Source: Smittia aterrima
Taxonomy: Eukaryota > Arthropoda > Insecta > Diptera > Chironomidae
DNA length: 64,000 nt
Direction of reading: 5' to 3'
NCBI GenBank assembly: GCA_033063855.1
Contig: CP093831.1
Location: 9,052,001-9,116,000, forward strand
Made by a program: the position numbers and the translations under genes
The notes under the pieces: generated by a model
The model's input: only the letters and a program-made list of their open reading frames with translations
The model's database searches: none
Told to the model about the DNA's origin: nothing
Shown: one piece after another, positions 60,731-64,000 of the stretch
Numbering within the stretch: position 1 is the stretch's first letter
Layout of the letters: every line of letters starts with the position of its first letter

Positions 60731-61364
60731 ATGTTTACAAGAAACCGGCAAACGAAACGAGCAAAATTAATTCTCGGCATCTGTGCTGTGATCTTTGTGT
60801 ATCTCTTCCTGTTTTCAAGGTATCAAACCTACGAGATCCAAGAAGTGATAAAGAATGTGAAACCCGAAGCTGTGTGGGAATATGTCGCTGACTTCAGCAA
60901 AATGAAGGCGTTGAATCCGACGATTCTCCAGTTTAAGATTTTCTCAGACAATGGCAATAATGAGGATTGGAAGTATGGAGTTGAATACCTTGAGAACATG
61001 TCACATTGGCCATTCTGGAAGAATGTTGGGATTGCGAACTATCATGTGAGGAAGATCATCAGGGATAGGAAATATGTCTTTCTTGTTGAGTCGACCCATA
61101 AGACTTGTTTCTTCAGCATTTATTGCGGTGAGTGGAGTGAGATTTCACTTGAACCTTGTCTCAACTTTATCTCATCCCACAGTGAAATCCATTGGAGAGT
61201 TCCAGTTCACAGATATCAACAACCAGGACACGCTTGTTACTGAAACGGTCAAGTATCAGTGCCCACCTTTCCTCGGCTCCTATTGTAGAAAGGAAGTCGA
61301 GTATCAACGGAAGAAGATTCTCTACAACCTCGCTTATCACTTCTCGCAGCAACAAAAGTTTTAG
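60731..61364 (+). CDS. Membrane-anchored START/SRPBCC-like protein
   Basis: Two exons, 60731-61127 and 61183-61364, phase 1, 55-bp intron, 192 residues. A basic N terminus (RNRQTKRAK) is followed by one hydrophobic helix at about residues 13-30 (signal anchor). Then comes a domain that starts VIKNVKPEAVWEYVADFSKM, the usual opening of a Bet v 1/polyketide-cyclase/START-type lipid-binding fold: strand, two helices, with a WEYVADF turn. It continues with strands such as WKYGVEYLENM and KYVFLVEST and ends in a long C-terminal helix, as these folds do. Two Cys near the end (CPPF, SYCRK) may pair. The likely role is binding a hydrophobic ligand at the luminal or outer membrane face; this is inference from the fold. 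No named fly gene comes to mind. AATAAA follows near 61418. Confidence 0.72.
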
Positions 61365-64000
61365 TTTTGATAAAAATTCATTTCCTCGCTAGAAAAAATA
61401 TAAATTTTTTTTAGAAAAATAAATTAAATTTCTTTATCAATTTCAGTTCTTTTTGTTTTCGTCTTGAAAATAAATCTTTGCTGTCAAGAGGATTCAATGC
61501 AAAAACTGTGTCTTAGATTGAATCGTCGCGATGAGGAAAAAGTTTTTCTCGAATCTACGGCATTGAAATTGAAGGCACCGAATGGAAAGAAAAAGTGAAG
61601 AAAAAATGTATTTTAATATAAAGAACTTGATGCTCTTAGCGTTATCTTCAAGGCGACTTGTTGGATGCGAAAGAAAATGTTTTTGTATTAAAAGTTCTCT
61701 CCGCTATATCAACAAATATCTCTAAAAGTCAGTTAACATCTTTCGACCATTTCAAGGTTTTGGGACAGTGAAGCTGTTCAGCAAGAAAAGTCTGAGAGTT
61801 TTTGTGTCCAAAAATGTTACTGTCGCCTCGTCTGTTGTTTGTGTTGCCGAGGGAAAAGTAAATGCTAAATAAAACGATTTTTATTAAAAATTCAGCTCAC
61901 CAAGCATGGGATTTCAATGTTTTTGCATTAAACGCGAGGGATTAATCCGAGATATTTTCATCATACCCCTCGCCACGTCCTTTCACGTGGAAGCAAGCGA
62001 TATCAGCAGAACAGCAAAAACGCGAGATAATCGCCAAACAGAAAACAAATTGAACATAATTTCATGCAGAGATATTTAGAAACGAAACAAAGCGGGACTT
62101 GGCTGAGGGAAACGTTCATAAATAACAGAAAAAGCCATTTGTTAACTTCACAGACAATTTTTGGGCTATTTGTTTAGTCTAGATTGCTTTTTTTAAGTAA
62201 TTTATGGCTAGGAAGTTGTGGGTAAACCTTTCAAGTTCACACATTTCTTGAACTGGCATTTCGAAGTTTAAAGTTCACGAAACTAACGAACAATTCCTCG
62301 TTCTCTCTGAATATTTTCAAAGAGCAAATGAATTTGTCATTTGAATGATTTAATATCACATCGCATGCATAAATCAGATGAATTATTCATCGAGACATTC
62401 AACAATGAAATGAGAGCAGTTTAATGTCAATGGCGAATCTCTATTTCAATTAGAGATGATTTAATTGATAGCTCAAACGCAATTTGCTTGCTTGAGTTTG
62501 GCTGTCACACAACAACGGAGCCATTTCGTCCCCGTAATTAGTTCGAGTTTGGTGTTTTCCAAAGCGAAAAGTTTTTCAATTCAAAGTAAAAGACAAAGTT
62601 TTCCCATTGATTTCATCCGGGCAATCATTATCAATCAAGAAGTAAGCTTAGGAAATAAAAGTTTGTTCAGGTTGAAAAGTTTATTAATTTCTGGCGGAAA
62701 ATTTGGAGACAAAAATTCCATTTACAGAATTTTTCCGACTCAATTAGATTCATTGTGTTGCTTAAGCTCAGACCTTGAGCGTGCCTGCGAATTTCACTAA
62801 TAGATTTATGATTTTATAGAAAATATGCCAAACGAGTAGATGATCAAATTGAATATTGTTTGAAGATAGATTCAAGGCGATTGAAGAGAGAAAGACAGTG
62901 CGCAAAAAAAAGAAAATTCGTCTATAAATATCCCAAAAACGATTCACGTTCGTACGAGAATAATTCGATATTATTTTACGTCGATAGACGACGGCGATGA
63001 TGATGATGATGTAAATTTTATTCCTCGCCAATGAATCTCTCATTCCCTAAAAGGTTCGTAGAGGTAGCGAGGCTCAACTAACCGAACAGAAAGCTTTTTC
63101 ATAAAATTTGTTGATGCGATAATGTTTTTTGTTTCATTTCGTTCGAGAATCGAAGTTGCGTGTTCTAAGTCGCTTACTCATCGTAACACTCAATTAAGAT
63201 GAACGCAAATGAAACGTGAGAAAGTAATCATTTATGATTGCGATTTTTCCAAAATCTCATTGGCAATGAAATGGATTTTTCGATCCAAAACGAACCAAGC
63301 GAAGCTTTAAACATTAATCATCATTTTCGATCTGAGCTGAGCAATGTGTGGCTCAGTGCGGGAATAAAACAGAAATAATCCCCATGTGGCTGTCGTGTGA
63401 ATGTCATTCGGCCTTAATATAATCCGCTGATAATCGCACACGTAAGGGAAACGAATTTTGACAGCGAATGTCATGGACAACAACAGTTGATCTGTTAAAC
63501 TTGGTAAGCGGGTTACAAACCACTTTTGCCGATTTGGAAAAGCTTTGATGCAACATTTATCTTATGTGACGGTCGATGCGTGAAAAATGTTCTTGCAAAG
63601 CGCATTAAGCAATATGTGTGTGCTGTCACTCGAGTTTATTATCTGTTGAACGAGCATTAAAATCATAAAGCAAAAGCTTTCATTCTTTGTCCCAGGAGAA
63701 ACATGCGACGTAATTCTCATTGTCAGATACTAAAAATACTTTAGAAGCTTTTGTATGGAAAGGGAATTTGTCTTTTACATTAATTGCCATTTCTTGTATT
63801 ATTATCCAGCTTGAAATTCATCTGTCACAAAATTTCTGTAAAATACTTTCCTATGAACGAGAGTGAAGGAAAATCCAACTCGAATCTTCTGTAGAAATGT
63901 AAAATCGGAATGAAAGACCTCCCGATGAGATTTTCGTTAGTTGAATTCGAAAATCTTGAAAATCAATGCCAAATCAGGATCCCTCAAGTCACCGCTCGCT
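61365..64000. other. Right-end spacer
   Basis: No supportable gene. A GAT trinucleotide microsatellite (about 62996-63011) is present. ORFs at 62465-62800 and 62768-63043 have no domain, signal or splice context. Confidence 0.5.

Noticed and set aside
1..64000. CRISPR arrays, bacterial operons, prophage or retroviral genes
   Set aside because: No regular spaced repeats, no Shine-Dalgarno-led operons and no integrase, capsid or reverse-transcriptase motifs were seen on either strand.

Overview
This 64 kb window is nuclear DNA of an insect. Genes are split by GT-AG introns, many only 54-65 bp long, and the spacer DNA is AT-rich. The gene set is insect-like: bride of sevenless, fire dancer, two ZAD-type C2H2 zinc-finger genes, a janus/PHPT1 gene and two proteins resembling the TsetseEP family known from flies. 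A dipteran is most likely, possibly a lower (nematoceran) one; the species cannot be read from the sequence. I see no bacterial, phage or CRISPR content. Gene models below were assembled by joining exons at visible splice sites and checking that codon phase stays consistent.

Left part (1-28 kb). A foldback inverted repeat (511-795) lies in a gene-poor left end, followed by a small secreted Cys-rich (TIL-like) gene at 3309. Two large genes with opposite polarity come next: boss (minus, 3765 to about 14032) and fid/TRMT9B (plus, 13490-27087). If my first boss exon is right, each gene has its first coding exon inside the other's first intron, so the two primary transcripts overlap antisense. The 5-7 kb introns hold little else that I can support.

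Middle part (28-44 kb) is gene-dense. It holds MAU2 (cohesin loader), a 150-residue single-LDLa membrane protein with an FDNPIY endocytosis motif, a tandem pair of TsetseEP-like secreted proteins, a 10-finger ZAD factor divergent from mRpS26, RNA polymerase III subunit RPC4 divergent from the proteasome subunit Sem1/DSS1, a 13-finger ZAD factor, and a phosphohistidine phosphatase gene (janA/PHPT1) with a 26-nt microexon. mRpS26 and RPC4 converge, with their poly(A) signals 7 bases apart.

Right part (44-64 kb) is sparser. It holds a divergent arrestin (first exon not found), a SET/MYND protein of the SmydA type, and a membrane-anchored START/SRPBCC-like protein. A convincing but unassigned minus-strand terminal exon sits at 46570-46637. 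Apart from shared promoter or 3'-end regions, the genes have unrelated jobs (signalling, tRNA modification, cohesin loading, transcription, mitochondrial translation). The least explained items are the LDLa mini-receptor, the TsetseEP-like pair with its conserved C-terminal peptide, the foldback repeat, a candidate structured RNA at 28168-28275 and the orphan exon.
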